Assembly (NCBI GenBank): GCA_002413705.1
Contig: DHXN01000007.1
Location: forward strand, 30,016 to 48,605
Direction: 5' to 3'
DNA from: Candidatus Nomurabacteria bacterium UBA5155
Lineage (GTDB): Bacteria; Patescibacteriota; Minisyncoccia; Phycocordibacterales; UBA9973
DNA length: 18,590 bases
Shown here: positions 1-6,199 of the stretch, piece after piece
Position numbering within the stretch: the first letter of the stretch is position 1
Layout: every line of letters starts with the position of its first letter
Notes under the pieces: model-generated
Seen by the model: only the letters and a program-made list of their open reading frames with translations
Database searches by the model: none
Told to the model about the DNA's origin: nothing
Program-made: the position numbers and the translations under genes

Positions 1-467
1 CCGGTATTGGCACTAGCACCCCTGATGACAGGAGGAGCTTCGGTGATTTCAAGCTCTACCTTGATCGGTACTTTGATGCCGATAACTTGCTCCTCATCGT
101 CATCATTGGTGAAGATATTGAGTTCCACTTCGGCATTGTCTTTGATGTATTTCAACTTGTCTCCAACGATATCTTCTTTCAAAGAGAAGCGCTGACTGCG
201 ATCTTTGGCATCACACATCCAGACTTCGCCTTTAGTTTTGTATAAAAAGATAGCGGGGCGGTTGATCATGTCAGCTTCGTGTACTTTTTCAGATGAACCG
301 AAAGAGATTTCAGCCACGCGACCGGTGATCAAATTTTTAAGCTTGGTGGCATTGACCGGCTTGCGCTGCTGTTTGCGAAAGACATGACTGGTGATGACTT
401 CATACGGTTCTCCTTCCCAGAGAATGATTTTTCGTTCGCGGATTTCGTTGTATTCTAACATTGCCAT
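1..467 (-). CDS. efp: Elongation factor P, C-terminus cut by window edge
   Basis: EF-P binds between the P and E sites of the ribosome and relieves stalling at polyproline stretches. About 155 codons are visible; EF-P is usually about 185-190 residues, so roughly the last 30 are outside the window. Visible hallmarks are the N-terminal KOW-like domain (EGEPYEV at 18-24, KLKNLITG at 42-49) and the start of the third domain (VELEITEAPP, then RGASANTG). I chose the ATG at 465-467; an in-frame ATG two codons later (459-461) is equally possible because neither has a Shine-Dalgarno. The loop tip reads RKQQRKP at 31-37. Aligned without gaps to E. coli EF-P, residue 34 is Gln instead of the lysine that is beta-lysylated, so that modification cannot occur at this position. 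A terminator and its own promoter separate the gene from the upstream one. Confidence 0.93.
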   Translation of the reverse strand, partial: MAMLEYNEIRERKIILWEGEPYEVITSHVFRKQQRKPVNATKLKNLITGRVAEISFGSSEKVHEADMINRPAIFLYKTKGEVWMCDAKDRSQRFSLKEDIVGDKLKYIKDNAEVELNIFTNDDDEEQVIGIKVPIKVELEITEAPPVIRGASANT

Positions 468-496
468 AAGGGTAACTCGTGTTTATTAATGGGGAA

Positions 497-526
497 ATTG
501 TAGCTGAAAGGTGAGTAAAAGTCCAA
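497..526 (-). promoter_or_regulatory. Likely sigma-70-type promoter of efp
   Basis: Read on the minus strand, TTGGAC (521-526) and TACAAT (497-502) are 18 bases apart. The predicted transcript starts near 490, giving a leader of only about 22 bases before the efp start. The site lies directly after the upstream terminator, where a new promoter would be needed. Seen by eye; no start site data. Confidence 0.55.
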
Positions 527-529
527 TAG

Positions 530-555
530 AAAAAAGCCTGCTGTTGGGCAGGCCT
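530..555 (-). terminator. Rho-independent terminator between the 189-residue gene and efp
   Basis: On the minus strand GCCTGC (553-548), a six-base loop, GCAGGC (541-536) and then six T (535-530). It sits 5 bases beyond the stop of the 189-residue gene. On the plus strand the stem is followed by TTTT, so it may work both ways, but only minus-strand genes are here. Confidence 0.8.
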
Positions 556-559
556 TTTA

Positions 560-1129
560 TTAATTTGTAGCAATGGACATACAGAACTTGTACACAATTT
601 CATGAAGAATGTGGGCATTTTCTATGCGCTTTTTATCACTTTTTTCGAGATCGGTATCATTCTGATACACACCATTCTGAGCAAGGTCAGTTTGTTCGTC
701 TAATATCTTCGCTACCTTTTCTCGAAATTCATAGAAGTAGCCAGGTATTGTCTCTGTAACCTCGATTTCCAATAAATCAATCAACTGAATAATTTGTCTA
801 ATATTGGTAATGCGAGTTTTTGAATTATCGAGCAATAGTCGTGATTGCTTTGAAGCAACCTTTCCCATAAAGTAATCCCGTTCAGCTTTATTGCGAATAT
901 ATTTCAGCATAGCAATAGGTTTATCAAGAAAACCTACTATTGTTGTGACAAAATATTCAAGGGTATCACTGTGTTGTTTAAGGGAAGGGAAAGTATGTAA
1001 AAGTTTTGCTTTTACCCGGGAAAAAAGTCTTTTGTACTCCGTATTCCCAATACTTGTTTTTTCTGCTACTGCGAGAAGGTAATGTATCCGTATTTCATTT
1101 AAAATTTCTAAGAACTTAGTTTCTTCCAT
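560..1129 (-). CDS. Hypothetical protein, 189 residues, unrecognised
   Basis: I do not recognise this protein. The sequence suggests a mostly alpha-helical soluble protein: no signal peptide, no clear membrane segment, and many charged residues alternating with Leu/Ile. The C-terminal third is rich in Asp, Glu, Lys and Asn. It is more AT-rich than recA and ftsK upstream. Support for it being real: a full ATG-to-TAA frame, a good promoter of its own just upstream (1150-1178), and a rho-independent terminator 5 bases after its stop. The start ATG at 1127-1129 has no Shine-Dalgarno; the predicted leader is about 14 bases. It sits between recA and efp in the same direction, and may also receive read-through from recA, since no terminator is visible between them. 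Function unknown. Confidence 0.75.
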   Translation of the reverse strand: MEETKFLEILNEIRIHYLLAVAEKTSIGNTEYKRLFSRVKAKLLHTFPSLKQHSDTLEYFVTTIVGFLDKPIAMLKYIRNKAERDYFMGKVASKQSRLLLDNSKTRITNIRQIIQLIDLLEIEVTETIPGYFYEFREKVAKILDEQTDLAQNGVYQNDTDLEKSDKKRIENAHILHEIVYKFCMSIATN

Positions 1130-1149
1130 GTGTGGTTATATTTTTCTTT

Positions 1150-1178
1150 ATTATGACACACTTTAAATAAAAAAGCAA
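1150..1178 (-). promoter_or_regulatory. Likely promoter of the 189-residue gene, with extended -10
   Basis: On the minus strand TTGCTT (1173-1178), a 17-base spacer and CATAAT (1150-1155), preceded by TGT, which makes an extended -10. The predicted start is near 1143, about 14 bases before the ATG. It lies in the 59-base gap after recA. Confidence 0.5.
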
Positions 1179-1188
1179 TACAAGGGAA

Positions 1189-2316
1189 TTACTCCGTAGA
1201 ACTGGTCATAACAACCTCTTTCATGCGCTTGCGCACATCTTTCTGGATTTGGTCACGGATTTTGGTATTTTCTCGCATGAAGATACGACTGGCGTCATAT
1301 CCGCGTCCGAGTTTGACTTCACCAGCTTCGCCCAGCTCTTCAGTATCAGCAGGGGATGTTTCGTCAGCTTTACCTTTTTTGCCAGGCTTGGCCGCAGCAG
1401 AAGCTTTTGGAGGATTGGTAGGGATGTATGAATATGAAGTGCCACTTTTCTTGATCACGCCGAGGTTTTCACCCAGTGCCAGCAATTCACCTTCAAGAGA
1501 GATACCTTCACCGTAGATGATGTCGAACTCTGTTTGCTTGAATGGGGCAGCGACTTTATTTTTCACCACCTTCACGCGAGTGCGAGAACCAACTACTTCG
1601 TCACCTTTTTTGATCTGAGCGATACGGCGGATATCAAGACGAACAGAAGTATAGAATTTCAAGGCCTTGCCACCGGGAGTGGTTTCAGGATTACCAAACA
1701 TCACGCCGATTTGCATACGGATTTGGTTGATGAAAATCACGATAGTGTTTGAACGAGCCACGATAGCCGTCAGTTTGCGAAGGGCTTGAGACATCAAACG
1801 GGCTTGTTTGCCCATGTGTTGCGCGCCCATGTCACCTTCGATTTCATCTTTAGGAGTGAGAGCTGCCACAGAGTCGATGACAATGACGTCGATCTTGCCA
1901 GTGCGGACCAGACTTTCGGTGATTTCAAGACCTTGTTCGCCGGTGTCTGGCTGAGAGATCAAAAGTTCATTAATATTGACGCCAATGTTTGCGGCATAGT
2001 CAGGGTCCATCGCATGTTCTGCGTCGATAAATGCGCAGATACCGCCAAGTTTCTGGGCTTCTGCCACCACATGCAATGCCAGAGTAGTTTTACCAGATGA
2101 TTCTGGTCCGAATATTTCAATGATACGTCCACGAGGAAGTCCTCCGATGCCAAGCGCAATATCGAGACCGATAGAGCCGGTAGGGACGGCAGCGATAGAG
2201 ACCTTTGGTGTATCGCCGAGTTTCATAATAGCTCCCTCACCAAATTTGGTTTGGAGGGATTTGATTGTATCTTCAATTGAAGCGTTGTCTTCTTTGGGTG
2301 CTGATTTTTTAGCCAT
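1189..2316 (-). CDS. recA: Recombinase RecA
   Basis: RecA forms filaments on single-stranded DNA, drives homologous recombination, and triggers self-cleavage of LexA-type repressors. The 375-residue protein has the full core: Walker A GPESSGKT at 70-77, Walker B-like VIVIDS at 144-149, and the L2 DNA-binding loop region with NQIRMQIG and [14 protein letters not shown] at about 197-222. The C-terminus carries an extra Ala/Lys/Gly/Glu-rich stretch at about 301-333 inserted before the usual [12 protein letters not shown] segment, which makes it longer than the E. coli protein (353 residues). The ATG at 2314-2316 gives the expected N-terminus; no Shine-Dalgarno is present, the bases before it being CCCTT. 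It begins 26 bases after the Ig-like membrane protein gene and is probably transcribed from the ftsK promoter. Confidence 0.98.
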   Translation of the reverse strand: MAKKSAPKEDNASIEDTIKSLQTKFGEGAIMKLGDTPKVSIAAVPTGSIGLDIALGIGGLPRGRIIEIFGPESSGKTTLALHVVAEAQKLGGICAFIDAEHAMDPDYAANIGVNINELLISQPDTGEQGLEITESLVRTGKIDVIVIDSVAALTPKDEIEGDMGAQHMGKQARLMSQALRKLTAIVARSNTIVIFINQIRMQIGVMFGNPETTPGGKALKFYTSVRLDIRRIAQIKKGDEVVGSRTRVKVVKNKVAAPFKQTEFDIIYGEGISLEGELLALGENLGVIKKSGTSYSYIPTNPPKASAAAKPGKKGKADETSPADTEELGEAGEVKLGRGYDASRIFMRENTKIRDQIQKDVRKRMKEVVMTSSTE

Positions 2317-2342
2317 AAGGGAATGTTTAGTTATAGGAAATA

Positions 2343-2738
2343 TTAACGCTGATAAGGAGAGGCGCTGTTGTCTGCAACAGTAGGTGAAGCTGACGCTACC
2401 CAGTGGTAGGTCTTAGTCTTTTCTTTTCCGAACTGATCTGTTTCCGCAACCTCCACTATATTATACCCGGGTGACAGAATGACGCCATCTGCGAAGTTGC
2501 CTTGACGGTCAATGCCGATAGGTCGGCCATTGATCGTAATATGCGCGGCGTGTACTGCAGAGCCTGTGATAGGAACAAACGTGCCGTCTATGTTGGATCC
2601 ATCTGTCATGGCATTGACCACCAGTGGTGTGCCAAAGAGCATATCTTTCACGTTGTACAATACCAGGCCGAGAAATCCAGTCACCAGTACGCCGGTGAGA
2701 ATAGTGAGCAGTGTGATTCTTTTGATAATCTTTTTCAT
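2343..2738 (-). CDS. Small membrane-anchored protein with an Ig-like domain
   Basis: The 131-residue protein starts with a basic MKKIIKR and one hydrophobic helix at about 8-29, without a convincing cleavage site, so it is probably anchored in the membrane with the rest outside. Residues about 37-115 resemble a bacterial Ig-like or glucodextranase B-like domain: [20 protein letters not shown], then a [18 protein letters not shown] segment, then a final strand. The last 15 residues are Ser/Ala/Pro-rich and look unstructured. The gene starts 3 bases after the ftsK stop and ends 26 bases before recA, so the three are almost certainly one transcript. Its role is unknown; a link to the cell envelope or division is only an inference from position. 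Domain assignment is from sequence pattern alone. Confidence 0.85.
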   Translation of the reverse strand: MKKIIKRITLLTILTGVLVTGFLGLVLYNVKDMLFGTPLVVNAMTDGSNIDGTFVPITGSAVHAAHITINGRPIGIDRQGNFADGVILSPGYNIVEVAETDQFGKEKTKTYHWVASASPTVADNSASPYQR

Positions 2739-2741
2739 AAT

Positions 2742-4919
2742 TTATAGTCCCATCTCTTCAGCTACACTATCGCTGACAGCATCTTTCATGCCACCGATCA
2801 GTACTTCGCGAGGCTTTGCGCCGTCTGCCGGTCCGACAATACCGCGTTCTTCCAGCATGTCGATCAGTCGAGCAGCGCGAGCATAGCCGACCTTGAGCTT
2901 GCGTTGGAGGTACGAGGTAGAGGCTTTGCCAGCTTCAACAATACACATGCGAGCCTCTTCATAGAGTTCATCCTCATTTTCGTCACCAATATCAGCCCCA
3001 AATATAGTTTTGTCTCCTCCGCCACCAACAGTACCGATGAGTTCGATGGTGTCGCGAACATCGTCCTTAAATGCATTCTTTAGATATTTTACCACATTTT
3101 TGACTTCGTCTTCAGTGATATATGCACTTTGCAAGCGTTCTGCCTGGCTGTCGCCGCCAACCACTGCCAGCATATCTCCTTGCCCAAGCAGTTTTTCAGC
3201 ACCCGTCGCGTCGAGAATAGTACGAGAGTCGATACCAGTAGGGACACGGAGCGCAATACGAGCTGGCACATTGGCTTTGATCAGACCTGTGATGACGTTG
3301 ACTTCAGGGCGCTGGGTGGAGAGGATGAGATGAATACCGACAGCGCGAGACATCTGTGCCAAGCGAACGATAGCGGCTTCAAGCTCGCGAGGATAGGCCT
3401 GCATGATGTCAGCCAACTCATCGATAATAATGACGATATAGGGCATCCTGTCCTGGGTAGTGTCCGATTTCTGTAGTTCTTTCTCGTACAGTTTATGATA
3501 CGAATCAATATCACGAACGCTTTCACCTTCGAGAATATCGTAACGACGATTCATTTCTGTTGCCGCCCATTTCAATGCCAAGATTGCTTTCTTCGGTTCG
3601 GTGATGACAGGAGTGAGTAGGTGGGGAATTGAGTTGTACAGTGTCAGTTCAACACGCTTTGGATCAACGAAAATAAATCGCAGGTCATCTGGTCCATGGC
3701 GGTAGAGCAGAGAAGTGATGATGGCGTGAATGGTGACAGACTTACCAGAACCGGTAGTACCAGCGATGAGCAGGTGCGGCATCTTGGCAATACTTTTGAA
3801 CACCGGTTTGCCGGCAATATTTCGTCCAAGCGCAGCCACCAGCGGCTTTTTGTCTTGTGCAAATGCAGGATCGGCCAACAAACTGGCGAGTCCAACAATA
3901 GTTTTGGTCTTGTTTGGGATTTCAATGCCAACCAAACTCTTGCCGGGGATCGGTGCTTCGATACGGATCGGGTGAGCAGCCAGTGCCAAAGCCAGGTCAC
4001 TCTGCAGTCCGACAATACGAGAAAGTTTCACTCCTTGAGCGGGCTTCAACGCATAGCGAGTGACAGTCGGTCCGATGGTGACTTCATCCATTTCAACTTC
4101 GATGCCGAAGTTCATGAGGGTGCGACGAATGATATTGGCGTTGGCTTTGACATCACCAACATTGGCCTTGCCGCGATCGCCTTCGAGCAAACTTAGTGGC
4201 GGAGGAGTGTAGGTGCCAAATGAAGCGGAATGTTTCTTGGTGTCGATATTGAGTTCATTGTCAGAAGGGTTATGGATAGTCATTTCCTTCGGAGCGGTCT
4301 TTGCTGTAGTCACTATCTTTTCAGATATCATTGCTGGCATATTTGCAGATTCCATATCACCTGCTGCCGTTTCATCGTCTTCATAATTGCTCTCTATATA
4401 ACCTTCTTGCTTGGTGAATATACCCTTAAGTTTTTCCCAGATCATATTGAAGAAAGGAAAGAGATTGGGACTGCGATCAAAGAAGAGGATAAATGAGGTG
4501 ATAGTAATAAAGAGCAGGATAATGGCAGAAAATACCGTATCAAACGCGCCTGTCAGTGGTGCGGCCAGAATATGTCCTACAATGCCTCCCAGAGTGTCAT
4601 CATAGAGCGAAAGAAGGGTCAATAGTGACAACAATCCGATAGTGGCAGTAATAACTTCTCGTGGCGTGGCAGCAAGTGACTTCTTGCGCATGACCAGTAT
4701 TCCCGTAGTGAGCAATGCAATAGGAATAAGGTATTTTCCTGCGCCAAGCAACATGAATGCTCCTTCAGAGATAACAAATCCTCCCACTCCCGCACCGCCG
4801 GCAAAACCGCCGACCGCAATCAATCCGACGAGGATAAGAAGTAATCCTATAACGACGTGATTGGTAGTAAAGGGAGGTTTTTGACTGGTTGATTTCTTGG
4901 AAGATTGCTTCTTGGACAT
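2742..4919 (-). CDS. ftsK: DNA translocase FtsK/SpoIIIE family
   Basis: FtsK sits at the division septum and pumps chromosomal DNA so that daughter chromosomes separate. The 725-residue protein shows the normal order: about four membrane helices within 20-150, an acidic Ser/Thr-rich linker at about 170-235, the alpha and beta motor domains, and a C-terminal winged-helix gamma domain at about 650-708. Walker A is GTTGSGKS at 387-394 and Walker B is IVIIIDELAD at 495-504; STQRPEVNVITG at 534-545 is typical of the family. The linker is short compared with E. coli FtsK, as in many small FtsK/SpoIIIE proteins. The ATG at 4917-4919 lacks a Shine-Dalgarno. It is the first gene of a likely operon with the Ig-like protein and recA, and faces away from the winged-helix regulator gene. 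Confidence 0.97.
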   Translation of the reverse strand: MSKKQSSKKSTSQKPPFTTNHVVIGLLLILVGLIAVGGFAGGAGVGGFVISEGAFMLLGAGKYLIPIALLTTGILVMRKKSLAATPREVITATIGLLSLLTLLSLYDDTLGGIVGHILAAPLTGAFDTVFSAIILLFITITSFILFFDRSPNLFPFFNMIWEKLKGIFTKQEGYIESNYEDDETAAGDMESANMPAMISEKIVTTAKTAPKEMTIHNPSDNELNIDTKKHSASFGTYTPPPLSLLEGDRGKANVGDVKANANIIRRTLMNFGIEVEMDEVTIGPTVTRYALKPAQGVKLSRIVGLQSDLALALAAHPIRIEAPIPGKSLVGIEIPNKTKTIVGLASLLADPAFAQDKKPLVAALGRNIAGKPVFKSIAKMPHLLIAGTTGSGKSVTIHAIITSLLYRHGPDDLRFIFVDPKRVELTLYNSIPHLLTPVITEPKKAILALKWAATEMNRRYDILEGESVRDIDSYHKLYEKELQKSDTTQDRMPYIVIIIDELADIMQAYPRELEAAIVRLAQMSRAVGIHLILSTQRPEVNVITGLIKANVPARIALRVPTGIDSRTILDATGAEKLLGQGDMLAVVGGDSQAERLQSAYITEDEVKNVVKYLKNAFKDDVRDTIELIGTVGGGGDKTIFGADIGDENEDELYEEARMCIVEAGKASTSYLQRKLKVGYARAARLIDMLEERGIVGPADGAKPREVLIGGMKDAVSDSVAEEMGL

Positions 4920-4935
4920 AGGGACTTGCTACAAG

Positions 4936-4944
4936 AGTATAACA
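4936..4944 (-). promoter_or_regulatory. Extended -10 element of the likely ftsK promoter
   Basis: On the minus strand TGT (4944-4942) directly precedes TATACT (4941-4936), an extended -10. No good -35 is visible at the right distance, which extended -10 promoters can tolerate. The predicted start is near 4929, only about 10 bases before the ftsK ATG. Confidence 0.5.
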
Positions 4945-5007
4945 CCCCTTTGTTTGGAAAACTATTGTGCAGTAAGGATTATTTGAACACAGAAGTGAGA
5001 AAGAGCG

Positions 5008-5039
5008 CTATTGTCCAATAGAAATTGAGAGCGTATACT
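5008..5039 (+). promoter_or_regulatory. Promoter of the winged-helix regulator with a palindrome over the -35
   Basis: TTGTCC (5011-5016), a 17-base spacer and TATACT (5034-5039) form a good sigma-70-type promoter. A perfect inverted repeat, CTATTG-TC-CAATAG (5008-5021), covers the -35. The predicted transcript start is near 5046. A bound dimeric protein here would block RNA polymerase. Confidence 0.6.
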
Positions 5040-5049
5040 GACATCACGT

Positions 5050-5067
5050 TGTCCGATACAATGGACA
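5050..5067 (+). promoter_or_regulatory. Candidate operator, TGTCC-8-GGACA inverted repeat
   Basis: TGTCC (5050-5054) and GGACA (5063-5067) form an inverted repeat with an 8-base centre, just after the predicted transcript start. Further GGACA copies follow at about 5085, in front of the start codon, and inside the first codons of the gene. A likely self-repression site, by inference. Confidence 0.45.
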
Positions 5068-5093
5068 GATAAAAGACATAAAAAGGACAAATT

Positions 5094-5732
5094 ATGGAGA
5101 CATATAACTACACAAATACAAAAGATAAAATAAAGGACAGTGTAAAAGGACAGAAAATTGCCGCTGCACTCTATCTTGTCACCAATCATTTGTCTGATAA
5201 TGATCCGTTGCGACACGCCTTGCGAGACCATGCGATCACTATCAGTACCGCCGGGCAGGACAGTCAGAAAACTGCCGCTGCTCATGCTATTGAAACACTC
5301 CTTGGTACTGCAGTCTTGGCAGGCATAATTTCTGAAAAAAATGCTTCCATCATTTCTCTTGAACTGCGTCATTATGTTGTTTCTATCACTACCGAAGCAG
5401 ATGCAGTCTCCAGTCTCTTCACTCCTGTCCTTGAGAACCACATAAGTCATTCGTCATTGTCTTATATCTCTCGTCCAACAACCATTTCTTCTCGTCAGGG
5501 ATATTCATCAAATATTGTAAAGACTCCTGTTTTCAATGAGAATAAATCCAAGAGACAGACACAGATTTTGTCCTTTATTAACGAACGAAAATCAGTCGGC
5601 ATTAAAGACATCGCAGTCCTCTTTTCGGACACCAGCGAGAAGACTATTCAGCGCGAACTTGGCACATTGGTAGCGGAAGGGAAGATTACTAAAAGAGGAG
5701 AAAAGCGTTGGAGCATATACCTTGCGGTATAG
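5094..5732 (+). CDS. Winged-helix (DeoR-like) transcriptional regulator, 212 residues
   Basis: The C-terminal 60 residues (about 153-212) form a winged helix-turn-helix like that of DeoR-family repressors: KRQTQILSFINERKSVGIKD, then TSEKTIQRELGTLVAEGKI, ending in a GEKRWSIYL wing. The N-terminal part (about 15-112) looks all-helical and has no recognisable sugar-phosphate sensing domain, so it is not a full DeoR protein. The middle (113-150) is Ser-rich and probably flexible. It is one of the few genes here with a plausible ribosome site, AAGGA at 5083-5087, about 6 bases before the ATG at 5094. It is divergent from ftsK, and its promoter carries two TGTCC/GGACA inverted repeats, which suggests autoregulation and possibly control of ftsK. 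I believe similar proteins occur in Patescibacteria genomes, but the ligand and regulon are unknown to me. Confidence 0.85.
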   Translation: METYNYTNTKDKIKDSVKGQKIAAALYLVTNHLSDNDPLRHALRDHAITISTAGQDSQKTAAAHAIETLLGTAVLAGIISEKNASIISLELRHYVVSITTEADAVSSLFTPVLENHISHSSLSYISRPTTISSRQGYSSNIVKTPVFNENKSKRQTQILSFINERKSVGIKDIAVLFSDTSEKTIQRELGTLVAEGKITKRGEKRWSIYLAV

Positions 5733-5750
5733 ACTGGTTGTAATATTTTG

Positions 5751-5782
5751 AAACCACATTCGTCTTAGTTGTAAGTGGTTTT
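5751..5782 (+). terminator. Weak possible terminator after the regulator gene
   Basis: AAACCAC (5751-5757) pairs with GTGGTTT (5775-5781), followed by only a short TTT-CCC tail. The loop is long (17 bases) and the T-run poor, so termination would be inefficient. It starts 18 bases after the stop codon. Confidence 0.35.
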
Positions 5783-6041
5783 CCCACAATGTGTTTTTTG
5801 CAGCAGGGACGGTTATGTGTTACTATACTAACTGTCTTTCTGTAAAGAAGACAAATTAGTGGGACGTATTATTCAGTAATGAATACTACGAACTTCGCGG
5901 ATACGCGAGAACCACGAATTGAATGGTCATTGAAAATCAAATAATAGAGATCCCTAAAAAGATATTCGTTACGAAATTTTCGGCGACCGTTCTTTTGTTT
6001 TCTGTTTATACAGAAGACGTGATATCGGCCTTGTCGACACG

Positions 6042-6076
6042 GCAGATAAGCAATGCAGTAATTCATTGCGATCTGC
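6042..6076 (+). other. Strong stem-loop, 12 base pairs
   Basis: GCAGAT (6042-6047) pairs with ATCTGC (6071-6076), and GCAATG (6050-6055) with CATTGC (6064-6069). An AA/G internal loop separates them, and the apical loop is 8 bases (CAGTAATT). No T-run follows, so this is not a normal terminator. Confidence 0.65.
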
Positions 6077-6199
6077 AAATTACAATCCTTTTATGCGAGT
6101 GTGATAAAGACACTCAATTAAGAGAAAACATCGCTGTTCGCATTCTTTTGTCGAAGAGTGCAATAAAACATCGATGATTAACAACATACTAAATCTTAT

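Larger units (their letters stand above)
5733..6199 (+). other. 467-base stretch without a convincing gene, rich in stem-loops
   Basis: I see no recognisable protein here. After the weak terminator, a possible -10 (TATACT, 5824-5829) is followed by stem-loops at 5833-5853, 5870-5885 (GTAA tetraloop), 5895-5908 (GATA loop), 6000-6015, 6042-6076 (12 pairs), 6097-6115 and 6140-6161. It ends directly at the start of the secreted protein. I cannot match it to RNase P RNA, SRP RNA, tmRNA or a riboswitch I know. It could be a long structured leader of the downstream gene, or a separate small RNA. Short frames on both strands (84 and 69 codons) look like chance. Confidence 0.5.

Noticed and set aside
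400..618. 72-codon minus-strand frame spanning the efp start
   Set aside because: It crosses the terminator and the efp promoter and overlaps two better-supported genes in other frames.
3696..4196. 166-codon plus-strand frame inside ftsK
   Set aside because: Antisense shadow of the FtsK motor domain, which is clearly the coding frame.
4962..5450. 162-codon minus-strand frame opposite the regulator gene
   Set aside because: It is a shadow of the winged-helix gene and runs through the divergent promoter region.
6028..6043. Near-palindrome GCCTTGTCGACACGGC as an operator or attachment site
   Set aside because: Two mismatches, single copy, and no integrase or matching site in the window.
5869..6078. 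69-codon minus-strand frame in the same gap
   Set aside because: No domain and no promoter visible; overlaps the stem-loops. Chance frame.
6042..6161. The hairpins before the surface gene as rho-independent terminators
   Set aside because: None is followed by a proper T-run on the plus strand.
5923..6177. 84-codon plus-strand frame before the surface protein gene
   Set aside because: No recognisable domain, no ribosome site, atypical composition, and it runs through several perfect stem-loops. More likely non-coding.
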